A stretch of DNA of 64,000 nt from Micromonospora thermarum (GCF_012034245.1 NZ_JAATEO010000012.1:112684-176683), one strand, 5' to 3'. Shown: positions 1 to 8,368, counted from the first letter of the stretch. Notes: generated from the letters alone by a model not told the origin. Program-made: numbers and translations.

Positions 1-183
1 GTCGACCAGCTCGACACTGCACACCGCGGTGGACCGGTCGAGCGCGCCGTTGCTGAAGATCAGGACATCCGCGGCCCGCATCTCCTCGATCACGGCCCGG
101 CTGGCCGCGCCCTTCTCGCGGATCTCCTCCGCCGTGTGCTCGCGCACCCACTCATCGTTGAACATGATCAGGTACTCCGTCAT
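1..183 (-). CDS. YCII-related (DGPF-type) protein, 3' part cut by window edge
   Basis: The 61 visible residues begin MTEYLIMFNDEWV and continue with AEEIREKGAASRAVIEEMRAA, then a segment with the motif FSNGALDRS. This is the N-terminal half of the YCII-related/DGPF family of small (about 110-150 aa) dimeric alpha+beta proteins, often encoded beside ECF sigma factors. The start is ATG at 183, with an AGGAGACGA-like ribosome site just upstream. The C-terminus lies outside the window, so the partner gene cannot be seen. The biochemical function of the family is mostly unknown. Confidence 0.8.
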   Translation of the reverse strand, partial: MTEYLIMFNDEWVREHTAEEIREKGAASRAVIEEMRAADVLIFSNGALDRSTAVCSVELVD

Positions 184-439
184 GGTCGTCTCCTCTCGGT
201 CCCGGGACGAGGGGCCTTTCCCGACTCCTCGTGTCCGGCGGCCCGGCCGGCCGCCGCACACTGGTTCCACGAACGGCTGCGCCTTGATACGACACCATCC
301 CGGAAACTCCTTTTCCAAGCAGCCCCGGCGTACTGACTCAGGAACGGATCGGGTCTCAGGACGTCCGGTGACAGACCAGACTCGGGACGTGGGTGGCACG
401 TCCGACTGCGACCCGTGCCGCCGATCCTTGGGACAGGGT
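184..439. other. Intergenic region, no gene seen
   Basis: This 256-base gap lies upstream of the YCII gene and downstream of the small membrane protein gene, both on the minus strand. Open frames crossing it have no plausible start or coding character. It presumably holds the promoter of the YCII gene, but I do not see a convincing -35/-10 pair. Confidence 0.5.
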
Positions 440-868
440 CTAGTCGACGAGCCAGCTGAACAACACCTTGACCGGTGGAGTCAACGAGGAGGCGGCAACG
501 AGGGCCGCGAGAACCGTGCCAACGATCAGGCTTCGCCGGTGCACGGAGGTCCGCATCCCGGCCGTCAGGAGCCGGGCGACGGCGACGAGCGCTGCCACCG
601 CAGCGACGTACGGCGCCAAGCCGATCACGACGATCATCGCCAGCGCTGCCGCAGCCCAGAGGCCCGGCCAGAGATTGGCGTTGCCGGTGTACTCGTCGCC
701 CTGACGAGGCAGGTAGAGGTACCCGGAGAAGGACGCGGCCCGGCCGAGGGCGACGCCGATGGTGCCGACGTAGACGGCGGCCAGGGCGAACTGCGCACGA
801 GCCAAGGTCCGGCCGGAAGAACCCGGTGCAGGGGTCGGCTCGACATCGGGGGTCGTGACGGAGCGCAT
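440..868 (-). CDS. Small hypothetical membrane protein (142 aa)
   Basis: The ATG at 868 gives a 142-residue protein. It has three to four hydrophobic stretches: roughly residues 21-43 (ARAQFALAAVYVGTIGVALG), 65-100 (a long Ala/Val/Leu-rich pair) and 113-140. A longer frame exists upstream but lacks coding character before this start. I do not recognise a family. It could be an integral membrane protein of about four helices with a cytoplasmic N-terminus. The neighbouring DUF2332 gene runs in the same direction 80 bases upstream, so they may be co-transcribed. Confidence 0.55.
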   Translation of the reverse strand: MRSVTTPDVEPTPAPGSSGRTLARAQFALAAVYVGTIGVALGRAASFSGYLYLPRQGDEYTGNANLWPGLWAAAALAMIVVIGLAPYVAAVAALVAVARLLTAGMRTSVHRRSLIVGTVLAALVAASSLTPPVKVLFSWLVD

Positions 869-948
869 GCTAGACCGGTCAGCCGGGCCGGTGTGCCCGA
901 CGACCTCTGCCAGTGCCGAGCAGCCAGACGGGCAGCGGCGCGCGATCC

Positions 949-2076
949 TCATCGCTCGACGTGTGAGTCTCCGAGCCACGCCAACAAGCGGCCCCGCGAC
1001 CAGCAGCGGCCAATGGCCTCGGCGCGCGGGGCCGACCGGTCGAACACCGCCAGGCCGATGATGCTGTGGCCGGAGGCGCGGCGATCGCCAAGTGTCGGTA
1101 TCGTCGGCGCGACTCCGACCCCCTCCGCGGACACCCACGCCACCGCCCGGCCGGCCGCCGCTTCTTGGAGGCGGTGCAGGAAACGCAGGCGGCTCTTGGG
1201 CGGGAAGCGCGACAACGCCCACGTCGTGGTGACGACCGGCAGGGCGTCCGCGGGCACCCGGGCGAAGGCGTCTGGCATCACCTCGACGGGGTCACCTTGC
1301 AGCAGCAGGGGAGGGGCCGTCGCCGCCAACGCCATCTCCGCTTCGAGGCTCGCGACCCGCGCCGGCTGATCCGGCCACAGGCAGGCGCGCAACCACCGGG
1401 CGTCATCCGCGTCGGTCACGTCGACCGGATCGAGGTCGACGCCGACCCGGGCGACGACCTCGGGCATTGCCCGCGTCGGGATGGACCGGTCTCCCACGAT
1501 CGAACACGGCAGCTGCACGGGAGACGACGGGTCGCCCAGCGATTGTCCGTTGCTGTACGTGATGCCAACGCGATCGACGTTGAGATTGAGCCCGGCCGAG
1601 CAGCCCACGTCGATCAGCCCAACCGCGTTCGCGCCCACCCGGCGCGCCGCCTCGGCGATGGCCGGGTACAGCACGGCGTGGCGCCCGGTCTCGTTGGTCC
1701 GCGTCCTCCGGCGCACGGCGATGGCCACGACCGCGTCGGTCATTCGCAGCAGCGTGTCGATCGCCGCGCCAGCGGCGGTGTCGCTGTCCCCGGCGGCATA
1801 GGCCGCGGCAAGCGCCGGGGCGCGTCCGGCGAGGGCGAGGTCGTGCAGCGCGGCGAGGATCAGCGTGGGGTGCCGCCTGCGCGCCGGCGCCGCCTCGATG
1901 GCGCGCAGCGCCTCGTCGGACTCACTGAGGGCGACGGCGACGCGCTCGTACAGCGGCGATGTCCTGGCGGCGTCGACCTCGCCGAAGTGTCGGTACACCT
2001 GAGCGAGCGTGCGGGCCCTACCCGCGGGTAGGGCACTCGCTGCGGTCGGCCCTCGCATCCCGACGATGCTAGCCAT
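949..2076 (-). CDS. DUF2332 domain-containing protein
   Basis: A 375-aa protein that matches DUF2332 from the N-terminal FGEVDAARTSPLYERVA region, the central RTRTNETGR (about 124-132), the glycine-rich DVGCSAGLNL (156-165), and the C-terminal VTTTWALSRFP and WVSAEGVGV segments. DVGCSAGLNL resembles the SAM-binding glycine loop of Rossmann methyltransferases, so a methyltransferase-like fold is plausible but the function is unknown. The start at 2076 gives a short extra N-terminus (MASIVGMRG); the second ATG, nine codons in, is an alternative. No operon partner upstream. Confidence 0.8.
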   Translation of the reverse strand: MASIVGMRGPTAASALPAGRARTLAQVYRHFGEVDAARTSPLYERVAVALSESDEALRAIEAAPARRRHPTLILAALHDLALAGRAPALAAAYAAGDSDTAAGAAIDTLLRMTDAVVAIAVRRRTRTNETGRHAVLYPAIAEAARRVGANAVGLIDVGCSAGLNLNVDRVGITYSNGQSLGDPSSPVQLPCSIVGDRSIPTRAMPEVVARVGVDLDPVDVTDADDARWLRACLWPDQPARVASLEAEMALAATAPPLLLQGDPVEVMPDAFARVPADALPVVTTTWALSRFPPKSRLRFLHRLQEAAAGRAVAWVSAEGVGVAPTIPTLGDRRASGHSIIGLAVFDRSAPRAEAIGRCWSRGRLLAWLGDSHVER

Positions 2077-2454
2077 TCGAACGACACCTCCGAGTCAGGC
2101 TCCAGCAGCCAGGCCCCGAGTGGTCCACACCAGCCCGCCGCCACGGTGACCGGAGATGACGAGCTGCCGCGGCTGCTGACCGCCGGTCCATCCGTCAGCG
2201 TCGCGGGCCGGGGCCGGCGGGGCGGCGTCGCGGAGGCGGGCACGACACGGCAGTACGACCCGGGCGGTGAGATCCTCGTCGAGTAGGCCTCGGGCGCGGA
2301 CGCAGCGATCGCCAAGCGGAAGGCCGGCAACCTCTGCACCACCGCCTGACCGGCGCGGGCGCTCAGCCGCCGAGCCAGCCGCTCCGCGCAGGCGGCGCGG
2401 TGGGTGCCGATCCGCGAAGCTGTCCGGCCGCCGACACGATGGATCTCACGATTC
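2077..2454. other. Gap between genes, no supported gene
   Basis: About 380 bases between the DUF2332 gene start and the AraC-type regulator stop. Six-frame reading gives only short, stop-interrupted frames with Arg/Ala/Pro-rich shadow composition. It may hold the DUF2332 promoter and decayed sequence. I see no repeat, RNA or clear promoter. Confidence 0.5.
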
Positions 2455-3402
2455 TCATGAGGGCCAGGCGCTGCGGAAGGTGCGACGGTAGGCGTCCGGA
2501 GGTACACCCACGGTGCGGTTGAAGTGTCGGCGCAGCGTCGTGGCGGTTCCCATGCCGGCCGCCTCGGCGATGGAGTCGATGCTGTCGTCGGTGTTCTCCA
2601 GCAGCTCCTGGGCCCGGCGGATCCGCTGCGTCGACAGCCACTGCAACGGGGTGGTGCCGGTCACCGACTTGAAGTGGCGGGCCAGGTTGCGTGAGCTCAT
2701 GTTCGCCTGGCGAGCCAGGTCCTCGACGGTCAGCGGACGGTTCAGCCGTTCCATCGCCCAGGGGAACAGGTTGGCGAGGGGATGGTCGTCGCGGGCGGGC
2801 ACCGGGGTCGCCACGAACTGGGCCTGGCCGCCGGCGCGATGCGGCGGCACGACCAGGCGGCGGGCGACGGCGTTGGCGACCGTCGAGCCGTGGTCGCGGC
2901 GGATCAGGTGCAGGCACAGGTCGAGGGCGGCGGCTTTGCCGGCGGAGGCGAGCACGTTGCCGTTGTCCACGTAGAGCACGTCCGGGTCGACCGTCACCCG
3001 GGGATAGCGGGCGGCCAGCGCCTCGGTGTGGGCCCAGTGCGTGGTCGCGCGCAGCCCGTCCAGCACCCCGGCGGCGGCCAGCACGAACGCACCGGTGCAC
3101 AGCGAGACCATCCGGGCGCCCGCTTCGTGGGCCGCACGGACGGCGTCGATCAGCTCGGGTGGCACGTCCGCGTCGATGTCGTCCACGGAAGGGACGACCA
3201 CGGTGTCGGCGCGGGCGAGTCGGTCCAACCCGTCGTCGGGGTCCATCCGGAATCTGCCCATCCGGACCGGGCCCGAGCCGCAGACCACGAGGTCGTACCA
3301 CGGGTCTGCCAGGCCGGAGGGGTCGCGGACGAAGACCTCGCAGGCCATGGCGAGCTCGAAGTGCAGCATCCCGTCGGTGGCGGCGAGCGCGACAGTGGCC
3401 AT
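2455..3402 (-). CDS. GlxA/FtrA-family regulator: DJ-1/PfpI-like domain plus AraC HTH
   Basis: A 315-aa protein with an N-terminal class I glutamine-amidotransferase-like (DJ-1/PfpI) domain, about residues 3-170, including the nucleophile-elbow-like SLCTGAFVLAAAG around Cys102. A C-terminal AraC-type DNA-binding domain covers about 215-315 (motifs NMSSRNLARHFKSVTG and ATTLRRHFNRTVGVPP). Such proteins are transcription regulators in which the amidotransferase fold is probably a ligand sensor. The ATG at 3402 was chosen because upstream codons overlap the divergent neighbour and lose similarity. It lies divergent to the reductase-like gene at 3499, a classic regulator-target arrangement. Confidence 0.88.
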   Translation of the reverse strand: MATVALAATDGMLHFELAMACEVFVRDPSGLADPWYDLVVCGSGPVRMGRFRMDPDDGLDRLARADTVVVPSVDDIDADVPPELIDAVRAAHEAGARMVSLCTGAFVLAAAGVLDGLRATTHWAHTEALAARYPRVTVDPDVLYVDNGNVLASAGKAAALDLCLHLIRRDHGSTVANAVARRLVVPPHRAGGQAQFVATPVPARDDHPLANLFPWAMERLNRPLTVEDLARQANMSSRNLARHFKSVTGTTPLQWLSTQRIRRAQELLENTDDSIDSIAEAAGMGTATTLRRHFNRTVGVPPDAYRRTFRSAWPS

Positions 3403-3498
3403 GTCCGAAACTGTACGGGGGATGGCGTTCCAGACACTGGTCGGGGCCGGCCGCCGCTGAGAGGCTCTCCTCATTCGATCTTCGGAGAGGAACTGCAG

Positions 3499-4578
3499 AT
3501 GGGTACGGGTCAGACGGTGGCGGTGTTCGGTGCGTACGGACACACCGGGCGGTTCGTGGTGACGGAGTTGCGCGATCGCGGGTTCGTACCGCTTCTCCTC
3601 GGTCGCGACGCGGGCAAGCTCCAGGCGCTGGCGGCGTCGCATCCCGGGCTCGAGCACCGGGTGGCGTCGGTCGACGATCCGGCCTCGCTCGACCAGGCAC
3701 TGAAGGGCGCGGCCGCGGTCGTCAACTGCGCCGGCCCGTTCGCCTCGACCGCGCCACCGGTGATCGAGGCCGCCCTGCGCGCCGGGATTCCGTACGTGGA
3801 CGTGGCGGCCGAGATCGAAGCCAACGTGGACACGTTCACGCACTTCACCGACCGGGCTCGTACCGCCGGCGTCGCGGTGGTCCCGGCGATGGCCTTCTTC
3901 GGCGGACTCGGCGATCTGCTGGTCACCACGGCGATGGGCGACTGGGCGGCGGCCGACGAGGCGCACGTCGCGTACGGACTGAGCAGTTGGCACCCGACGG
4001 CCGGGACCCTCGCCTCCGGCACCGTCTCCCGGGACCGGCGCGATGGCCGACGTGTCCGCTACACCGGTGGCCGGCTGGAGTACTACGTCGCCGAGAGCGA
4101 CCTGCCGACCCTGGAGTGGGATTTTCCCGCTCCGCTGGGCCGCCGGAACGTCCTCGGCGAGTTCACGATGGCCGACGTCGTCACCGTCCCCAGCCACCTG
4201 GCCGTCCCCGAGGTGCGCACGTACATGACCACCGACGCGGCCGAGGACCTGGCCGCTCCGGACGCATCCGCACCGACTGCTGTCGACGAGCGTGGGCGGT
4301 CGGCCCAGACGTTCACCGTCGACGTCATCGTGCGATCCGGCGACACGCAACGACGCGTCGTCGCCAGCGGGCAGGACATCTATGCCATCAGCGCGCCGCT
4401 GGCGGTCGAAGCGGTCCACCGCATTCTCGGCGGTCGGACGAGGACGAGCGGGGTCGCGTCCGCCGGGGAGATCTTCGACGCGCCCGACTTCCTCCGCGCG
4501 CTGTCCCCGTACATCTCGCTCGCACCGCGCCACGAGTCTCGCGCACCGCAGTTCGCCCAATCGCCCAGCCACAGGTGA
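3499..4578 (+). CDS. Saccharopine dehydrogenase-like (trans-enoyl-reductase-like) NAD(P)-binding protein
   Basis: A 359-aa protein starting at ATG 3499 behind GGAGAGG at 3484-3490. The N-terminus has a Rossmann motif GAYGHTGRF (about 11-19) followed by LLLGRDAGKLQAL, then VVNCAGPF, as in the saccharopine dehydrogenase NADP-binding family and actinobacterial trans-acting enoyl reductase-like proteins. AGIPYVDVAAE and PAMAFFGGLGDLL are also family-typical. The substrate is unknown. It is divergent to the GlxA-type regulator, with about 96 bases between the starts, so regulation by that protein is likely by inference. Confidence 0.85.
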   Translation: MGTGQTVAVFGAYGHTGRFVVTELRDRGFVPLLLGRDAGKLQALAASHPGLEHRVASVDDPASLDQALKGAAAVVNCAGPFASTAPPVIEAALRAGIPYVDVAAEIEANVDTFTHFTDRARTAGVAVVPAMAFFGGLGDLLVTTAMGDWAAADEAHVAYGLSSWHPTAGTLASGTVSRDRRDGRRVRYTGGRLEYYVAESDLPTLEWDFPAPLGRRNVLGEFTMADVVTVPSHLAVPEVRTYMTTDAAEDLAAPDASAPTAVDERGRSAQTFTVDVIVRSGDTQRRVVASGQDIYAISAPLAVEAVHRILGGRTRTSGVASAGEIFDAPDFLRALSPYISLAPRHESRAPQFAQSPSHR

Positions 4579-5001
4579 CAGCAGGGGGAGTCGCGGATGT
4601 CGGGGTGCCGCTCCGCTGTCGACGGCAACGCTGACGGCAAGCACCGGCAGCCACGGGCTGGTTCCACACGTGCCTGCGCCCGGCGTGGAGACTCCGCTGA
4701 TCGTGGCGGCCCTGCAACGTCTTCCGCGGCGCCGCGAGCGGGCAGAAGCGTGACGCACAGAATCGTTGGGTCGACTGGGTACGCGCCACGTACGTCGGAC
4801 CGGCCATCGACCGCGCCACCTTCGACCTGCTGCGCACCCGGGCCGCCGAAGCCGTGCACATCGATGTCGCGCAGGTGGTGGTCACCGCGGAATCCTCCGC
4901 CGGGAAGCCGGAGCCGACGCCGAGCTGACGCCGGCTCAGCCGCCGCGCAACTCGGACGTCAGCGGCTCGGAGCCAGGCCGAGGGCGGCCACCAGGGTGGT
5001 G
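4579..5001. other. Gap with an isolated open frame (4701-4928) lacking a start
   Basis: The gap between the reductase-like gene and arsC contains an open plus-strand frame from 4701 to the TGA at 4926-4928. Its product includes GQKRDAQNRWVDWVRATY and ATFDLLRTRAAEAVHIDV, a composition more protein-like than the shadow frames around it. It has no ATG or well-placed GTG at its head, so it may be the tail of a decayed gene. I cannot name a family. The rest of the gap shows nothing. Confidence 0.3.
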
Positions 5002-5409
5002 TCAGGCCGTCGGGCGCAGCTCGGAGAGCAGCTTCTCCACCCGGGTACGGATCTCGTCGCGGATGGGGCGTACCGCCTCGACGCCCTTGCCGGCGGGGTC
5101 GTCGAGCTTCCAGTCCTCGTAGCGCTTGCCCGGAAAGACCGGGCAGGCGTCGCCGCAGCCCATGGTGACGATCACGTCGGAGGACTCGGCGGTCTCGTAC
5201 TCCAGGAGCTTCGGGGTCTGGTCGGCGATGTCGATGCCGACCTCGCGCATGGCCTCGACGGCGGCCGGGTTGACGGTCTCGGCGGGCGCGGAGCCGGCGG
5301 AGCGGACCTCGACGGTGTCGCCGGCGAGGTGACGCAGCCAGCCGGCGGCCATCTGGGAGCGTCCGGCGTTGTGGACGCAGACGAACAGGACGCTGGGCTT
5401 GTCGGTCAT
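5002..5409 (-). CDS. arsC: Arsenate reductase ArsC, low-molecular-weight phosphatase type
   Basis: A 135-aa protein with the LMW-PTP P-loop CVHNAGRS (Cys11 to Arg17), two further cysteines in VTMGCGDACP (85 and 89), and the actinobacterial ArsC signature GKRYEDWKLDDPAG carrying the catalytic Asp region. It reduces arsenate to arsenite in the cytoplasm. The electron donor (thioredoxin or mycothiol/mycoredoxin) cannot be decided from sequence. It is the last gene of a three-gene operon, and its ATG overlaps the TGA of the aquaporin gene (ATGA). Confidence 0.92.
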   Translation of the reverse strand: MTDKPSVLFVCVHNAGRSQMAAGWLRHLAGDTVEVRSAGSAPAETVNPAAVEAMREVGIDIADQTPKLLEYETAESSDVIVTMGCGDACPVFPGKRYEDWKLDDPAGKGVEAVRPIRDEIRTRVEKLLSELRPTA

Positions 5410-6254
5410 GAGCTGCCTTCCGTGCGGGTCAGGGGGGTGGTGTCAGGCCCGGTGGCCGTGGTCGCCTCCGCGTCGACGGGGACGACGACCTGGCCGGCGG
5501 CATCGCCGGCGTCGGGGTAGAGGGCGGCGAGAAGGGCGGTGCCGATGGCGAGGCCGACGAGTTGGGCCAGGACGAAGCCCGGCACCGAGGCGGGCGCGAT
5601 CCCGGCGAAGGTGTCGGTGAAGGCACGGCCGATGGTGACCGCCGGGTTGGCGAACGAGGTCGACGAGGTGAACCAGTAGGCGGCTCCGATGTAGGCACCC
5701 ACAGCGGCGGGGGCGACCGGAGCCCGGCCGGAGCGGGCGAGCGCGAAGATCAGCAGGAGCAACCCGGTCGTCGCCACGATCTCGCCGAGCCACAGGTTGC
5801 CGGCGGCGCGGTCCTTGGTGGAGAAGTCGACGGCGGCCAGGTCGAACATGAGGTTCGCCAGGACCGACCCGGCGATCGCGCCGAGGACCTGGGCCGCGGT
5901 GTAGCCGGCCAGCTCGCGACCGCCGAGTCCCGTGCCGGCTCGGCGGCCGAGGAACCAGTCGGCGGCGGAGACGACCGGGTTGAAGTGGGCGCCCGAGACC
6001 GGCCCGAAGATCAGGATGAGGACGCCCAGGGCAAAGGCGGTGGCGATGGAGTTCTCCAACAGTTGGAGACCGACGTCGCCGGGGGAGAGGGTGGCGGCCA
6101 TGATGCCCGAGCCGACCACGGCGGTGACCAGCAGGGCGGTGCCGGTGAACTCGGCCAGCAGGCGCCGCCGGAGTGCGACGGTCGTCAGTTCCGTCGCCGC
6201 GGTGTGCCGCGCGACCTGCTGGTCGGAAGTGATCTCCGGGCGGGGGCCGGTCAT
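5406..6254 (-). CDS. Aquaporin/MIP-family channel in the arsenic operon
   Basis: A 282-aa MIP-family protein with both pore motifs, AHFNPVVS (NPV at about 92-94) and SFANPAVT (NPA at 203-205), and about six membrane helices. Aquaglyceroporins coupled to ArsR and ArsC provide a downhill exit for arsenite made by arsenate reductase (known for the AqpS type); assigning this protein to that role is inference from context. Its start ATG at 6254 overlaps the upstream fusion gene's stop, and its own stop overlaps arsC. No separate arsenite pump (ArsB/Acr3) is seen nearby. Confidence 0.9.
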   Translation of the reverse strand: MTGPRPEITSDQQVARHTAATELTTVALRRRLLAEFTGTALLVTAVVGSGIMAATLSPGDVGLQLLENSIATAFALGVLILIFGPVSGAHFNPVVSAADWFLGRRAGTGLGGRELAGYTAAQVLGAIAGSVLANLMFDLAAVDFSTKDRAAGNLWLGEIVATTGLLLLIFALARSGRAPVAPAAVGAYIGAAYWFTSSTSFANPAVTIGRAFTDTFAGIAPASVPGFVLAQLVGLAIGTALLAALYPDAGDAAGQVVVPVDAEATTATGPDTTPLTRTEGSS

Positions 6255-6937
6255 CGGGTGCCTCTCGGTGTGGTGGTGGGGGCGAGGCGGTCGACGCGGT
6301 CGGCGAGATCGGCGTAGGCCGCCTCGAACGCTTCGTCGGTGTCGACGCGGGCCGGATCCGGCACGGACCAGTGCAGCCGGGGGCGGACCGGCGACGTCAG
6401 TTCTTCGTGTGCGTTGTCGCAGACGGCGATGACCAGGTCGTCCTGGCGGACCACGTCGTCGACGTGGGCGGTGCCGGTCGGGTCGAGGTCGAGGTCGTGG
6501 CGGTGGGCCACGGCAATCGCCCGCGGATGGACCCGGGGCGCGGGCCTGGTGCCGGCAGAGGCGGCCTCGCGGTGGGTACGCCGCTTCCACAGCGCCGCGG
6601 CCAACTGTGAGCGCGCGGAGTTGTGGGTGCAGACGAAGACCACCCGACCCACGTCCCGCAGCGGCGGTGGGGCGAGCGCCACGAGGGCGGCCGGCTGGAG
6701 CCGCAGGTAGGCACGTCGACGGTCGCCCTCGGATCGGGTGCGCACGACGAGGCCGGCGTCGGTGAGCACCTTGACGTGGTGAGCCACCAGGTTGGTCGGC
6801 ATGCCGAGGTCACGGGCGACCTCCCCGGGCGAGGCGTCGCCGACGGTGAGCGCGTCCACGATCGCCAGGCGCGCCGGGTCGCCGAGCGCGGCATGGATCC
6901 GCGTCCGCTCGGCCAGGGAGACAGGCTCAACGTTCAT
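6251..6937 (-). CDS. ArsR-type HTH fused to LMW phosphatase/arsenate reductase-like domain
   Basis: A 228-aa fusion. Residues 8-85 form a winged helix of the ArsR type (LGDPARLAIVDALTVG, then NLVAHHVKVLTDAGLV). Residues 97-220 form an LMW-PTP domain with the P-loop CTHNSARS (Cys103, Arg109) and the general acid region HWSVPDPA (194-195). The HTH domain contains no cysteine, so the classical ArsR arsenite site is absent. The first gene of the operon, it probably represses it. The ATG at 6937 lies where the promoter predicts the transcript start, so translation may be leaderless. Confidence 0.88.
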   Translation of the reverse strand: MNVEPVSLAERTRIHAALGDPARLAIVDALTVGDASPGEVARDLGMPTNLVAHHVKVLTDAGLVVRTRSEGDRRRAYLRLQPAALVALAPPPLRDVGRVVFVCTHNSARSQLAAALWKRRTHREAASAGTRPAPRVHPRAIAVAHRHDLDLDPTGTAHVDDVVRQDDLVIAVCDNAHEELTSPVRPRLHWSVPDPARVDTDEAFEAAYADLADRVDRLAPTTTPRGTR

Positions 6938-6940
6938 TGA

Positions 6941-6956
6941 CTCAACTGTCGCTGAG
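6941..6956. promoter_or_regulatory. Candidate ArsR operator palindrome
   Basis: The sequence CTCAACTGTCGCTGAG has imperfect inverted arms (CTCAAC against GCTGAG, one mismatch). It lies just upstream of the ArsR-fusion start and spans the predicted -10 on the minus strand. A repressor bound here would block the operon promoter. Binding is inferred from position only. Confidence 0.5.
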
Positions 6957-6973
6957 CTATCTCGGTATGTCAA
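6945..6973 (-). promoter_or_regulatory. Promoter of the ars operon
   Basis: Read on the minus strand, a perfect -35 TTGACA (6968-6973) is separated by 17 bases from GACAGT (6945-6950). The predicted transcript start falls at about 6937-6939, on or next to the ATG of the fusion gene, consistent with a leaderless mRNA. Confidence 0.55.
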
Positions 6974-7063
6974 GCTCCGTGGCGGTTCGACGCCGGAGAC
7001 CCTGCTGCGGCCGGACCGGCCCCCTGGTGCTCCGGCATGACGCGGTCCTGGAATGCTTGGCGC

Positions 7064-7561
7064 ATGTCCGCTTTTCCGGCGACTTTCGGCCAGGACGCCG
7101 TCAACAGCCCGGCCAAGGCCCAGTTCGAGGCATTCATCGACGAGCACCGCAGCGCCCTCAACCGCTGTCTGGACGGGCTGACCGAGGAGGAGGCACGCCG
7201 GTCGTTGGTGCCCTCCAGGACGACGCTGCTGGGTTTGGTGAAGCACGCGACCTTCGTCGAGAAGGTCTGGTTCGACGAGGCCGTCACCTGCCGGTCGCGC
7301 GCCGAGATCGGCATCCCCGCGACGCCCGACGAGTCGTTCGTCCTCGATGACGACGACACCATCGCCAGCATCCAGCAGGCACATCGCGAAGCCTGCGAGG
7401 CGTCCCGCCGCGCGACGGCATCCCTGGGGCTGGACGACCTGCTCCACGGCAACCGGCGCGGCCCGCTCCCGCTGCGCTGGGTGTACCTCCACGTGCTGCG
7501 TGAACTCGCCCAGCACTGCGGACACGCGGACATCCTCCGCGAACAGATCCGAGGCGGGTAG
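7064..7561 (+). CDS. DinB-family (DUF664-type) protein
   Basis: A 165-aa protein with the DinB/YfiT four-helix layout. The histidines expected to bind a divalent metal are visible in LVKHATFVEKVWF and in ELAQHCGHADILRE near the C-terminus, where the family keeps an HxxxH-type pattern. Actinobacterial members include mycothiol-dependent transferases, but the substrate here is unknown. ATG 7064 was preferred over the ATG nine codons upstream because family similarity begins after it. It is divergent from the ars operon. Confidence 0.82.
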   Translation: MSAFPATFGQDAVNSPAKAQFEAFIDEHRSALNRCLDGLTEEEARRSLVPSRTTLLGLVKHATFVEKVWFDEAVTCRSRAEIGIPATPDESFVLDDDDTIASIQQAHREACEASRRATASLGLDDLLHGNRRGPLPLRWVYLHVLRELAQHCGHADILREQIRGG

Positions 7562-7780
7562 CCACGCCACCCTTCACAGGATCCTCGTCCGCACCGGGTT
7601 CATCTCCGCGATCTAGGCGAAGGGCAGCAGGCGCCCCCGGCGGGCGCGGTCCCCTCGGCGCAGGTCACGGGTCGCCAGCCGGGCGCGGTCGAGGGGCGTC
7701 AGCCGGGCCGCGCGCCGACGGCGCGTCGTGGTCACGAGGCTCGTCCCCAGCGTGGGTGGCATTCGCGGGACACGACGGAC

Positions 7781-8368
7781 GTGTCGCTCTTCGAGGAGCT
7801 GGGGATGCGGGTGGTGCACGCCCGCTACCGGTTGAGCGGCGAGGCCACCTGGCCCGCGCAGCTCGACGACGTCCGTGCCGAGGCGCGCGCGGCGCGGCTG
7901 CCGGGTCGGCCGCTCGTCGTCGCCGGGGATTCCGCCGGTGCCCATCTCGCGCTGCACGTCGGCCTGCGGGGTGTGGACGCTCCCGGCGACGTGGACGCTG
8001 TCCTGGCCTTCGAGACGCCGGTCGACCCGCTCGCGCCGGACTGGCCCCGCGGCCGGGCCGAGGGGAACCCGTGGCACCAGCTCCTGGGCCACCTTCCCGC
8101 GCCGGGCGACCCGGCCACCGTCGACTGCACGGTCACCACGCACGTCGGTGCCGGCACGCCGGTGCTGCTCGCCCACGGCCTCGACGACGCCGCGGTCCCG
8201 GTCACGCAGACCCTGGGCCTCGCCGCCGCGCTCGTCGCCGCCGGCCACCGTGTGCACGTGACGGTCGCCGACGGGGAGCACGGCCGGTTGGACCTGCGCC
8301 GGCCCGACCTGGCGGCCGCCGTACGCCGGTTCCTGACCCAGGTGACCGCGGCCGTGGCGGTCCGATGA
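7781..8368 (+). CDS. Alpha/beta hydrolase lacking its N-terminal part
   Basis: The 195-aa open frame (GTG 7781) keeps the nucleophile elbow VVAGDSAGAHLAL (Ser51), an acid in HGLDDAAVP (Asp135/136) and a His in DGEHGRL (His167), so a full catalytic triad is present. The usual HGGG oxyanion-hole strand of esterases in this family, which should precede the MRVVHARYRLSGEATWP segment, is missing. In-frame codons upstream do not supply it. Either the gene is 5'-truncated and decaying, or the protein is an unusually short variant. Confidence 0.6.
   Translation: MSLFEELGMRVVHARYRLSGEATWPAQLDDVRAEARAARLPGRPLVVAGDSAGAHLALHVGLRGVDAPGDVDAVLAFETPVDPLAPDWPRGRAEGNPWHQLLGHLPAPGDPATVDCTVTTHVGAGTPVLLAHGLDDAAVPVTQTLGLAAALVAAGHRVHVTVADGEHGRLDLRRPDLAAAVRRFLTQVTAAVAVR

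Noticed and set aside
2455..4758. Long N-terminal extension of the GlxA-type regulator frame
   Set aside because: The extension overlaps the divergent reductase gene in antisense; domain similarity starts at ATG 3402.
7613..7762. A 49-codon Arg-rich minus-strand frame
   Set aside because: Composition is that of GC-rich shadow DNA, there is no ribosome site and no domain.
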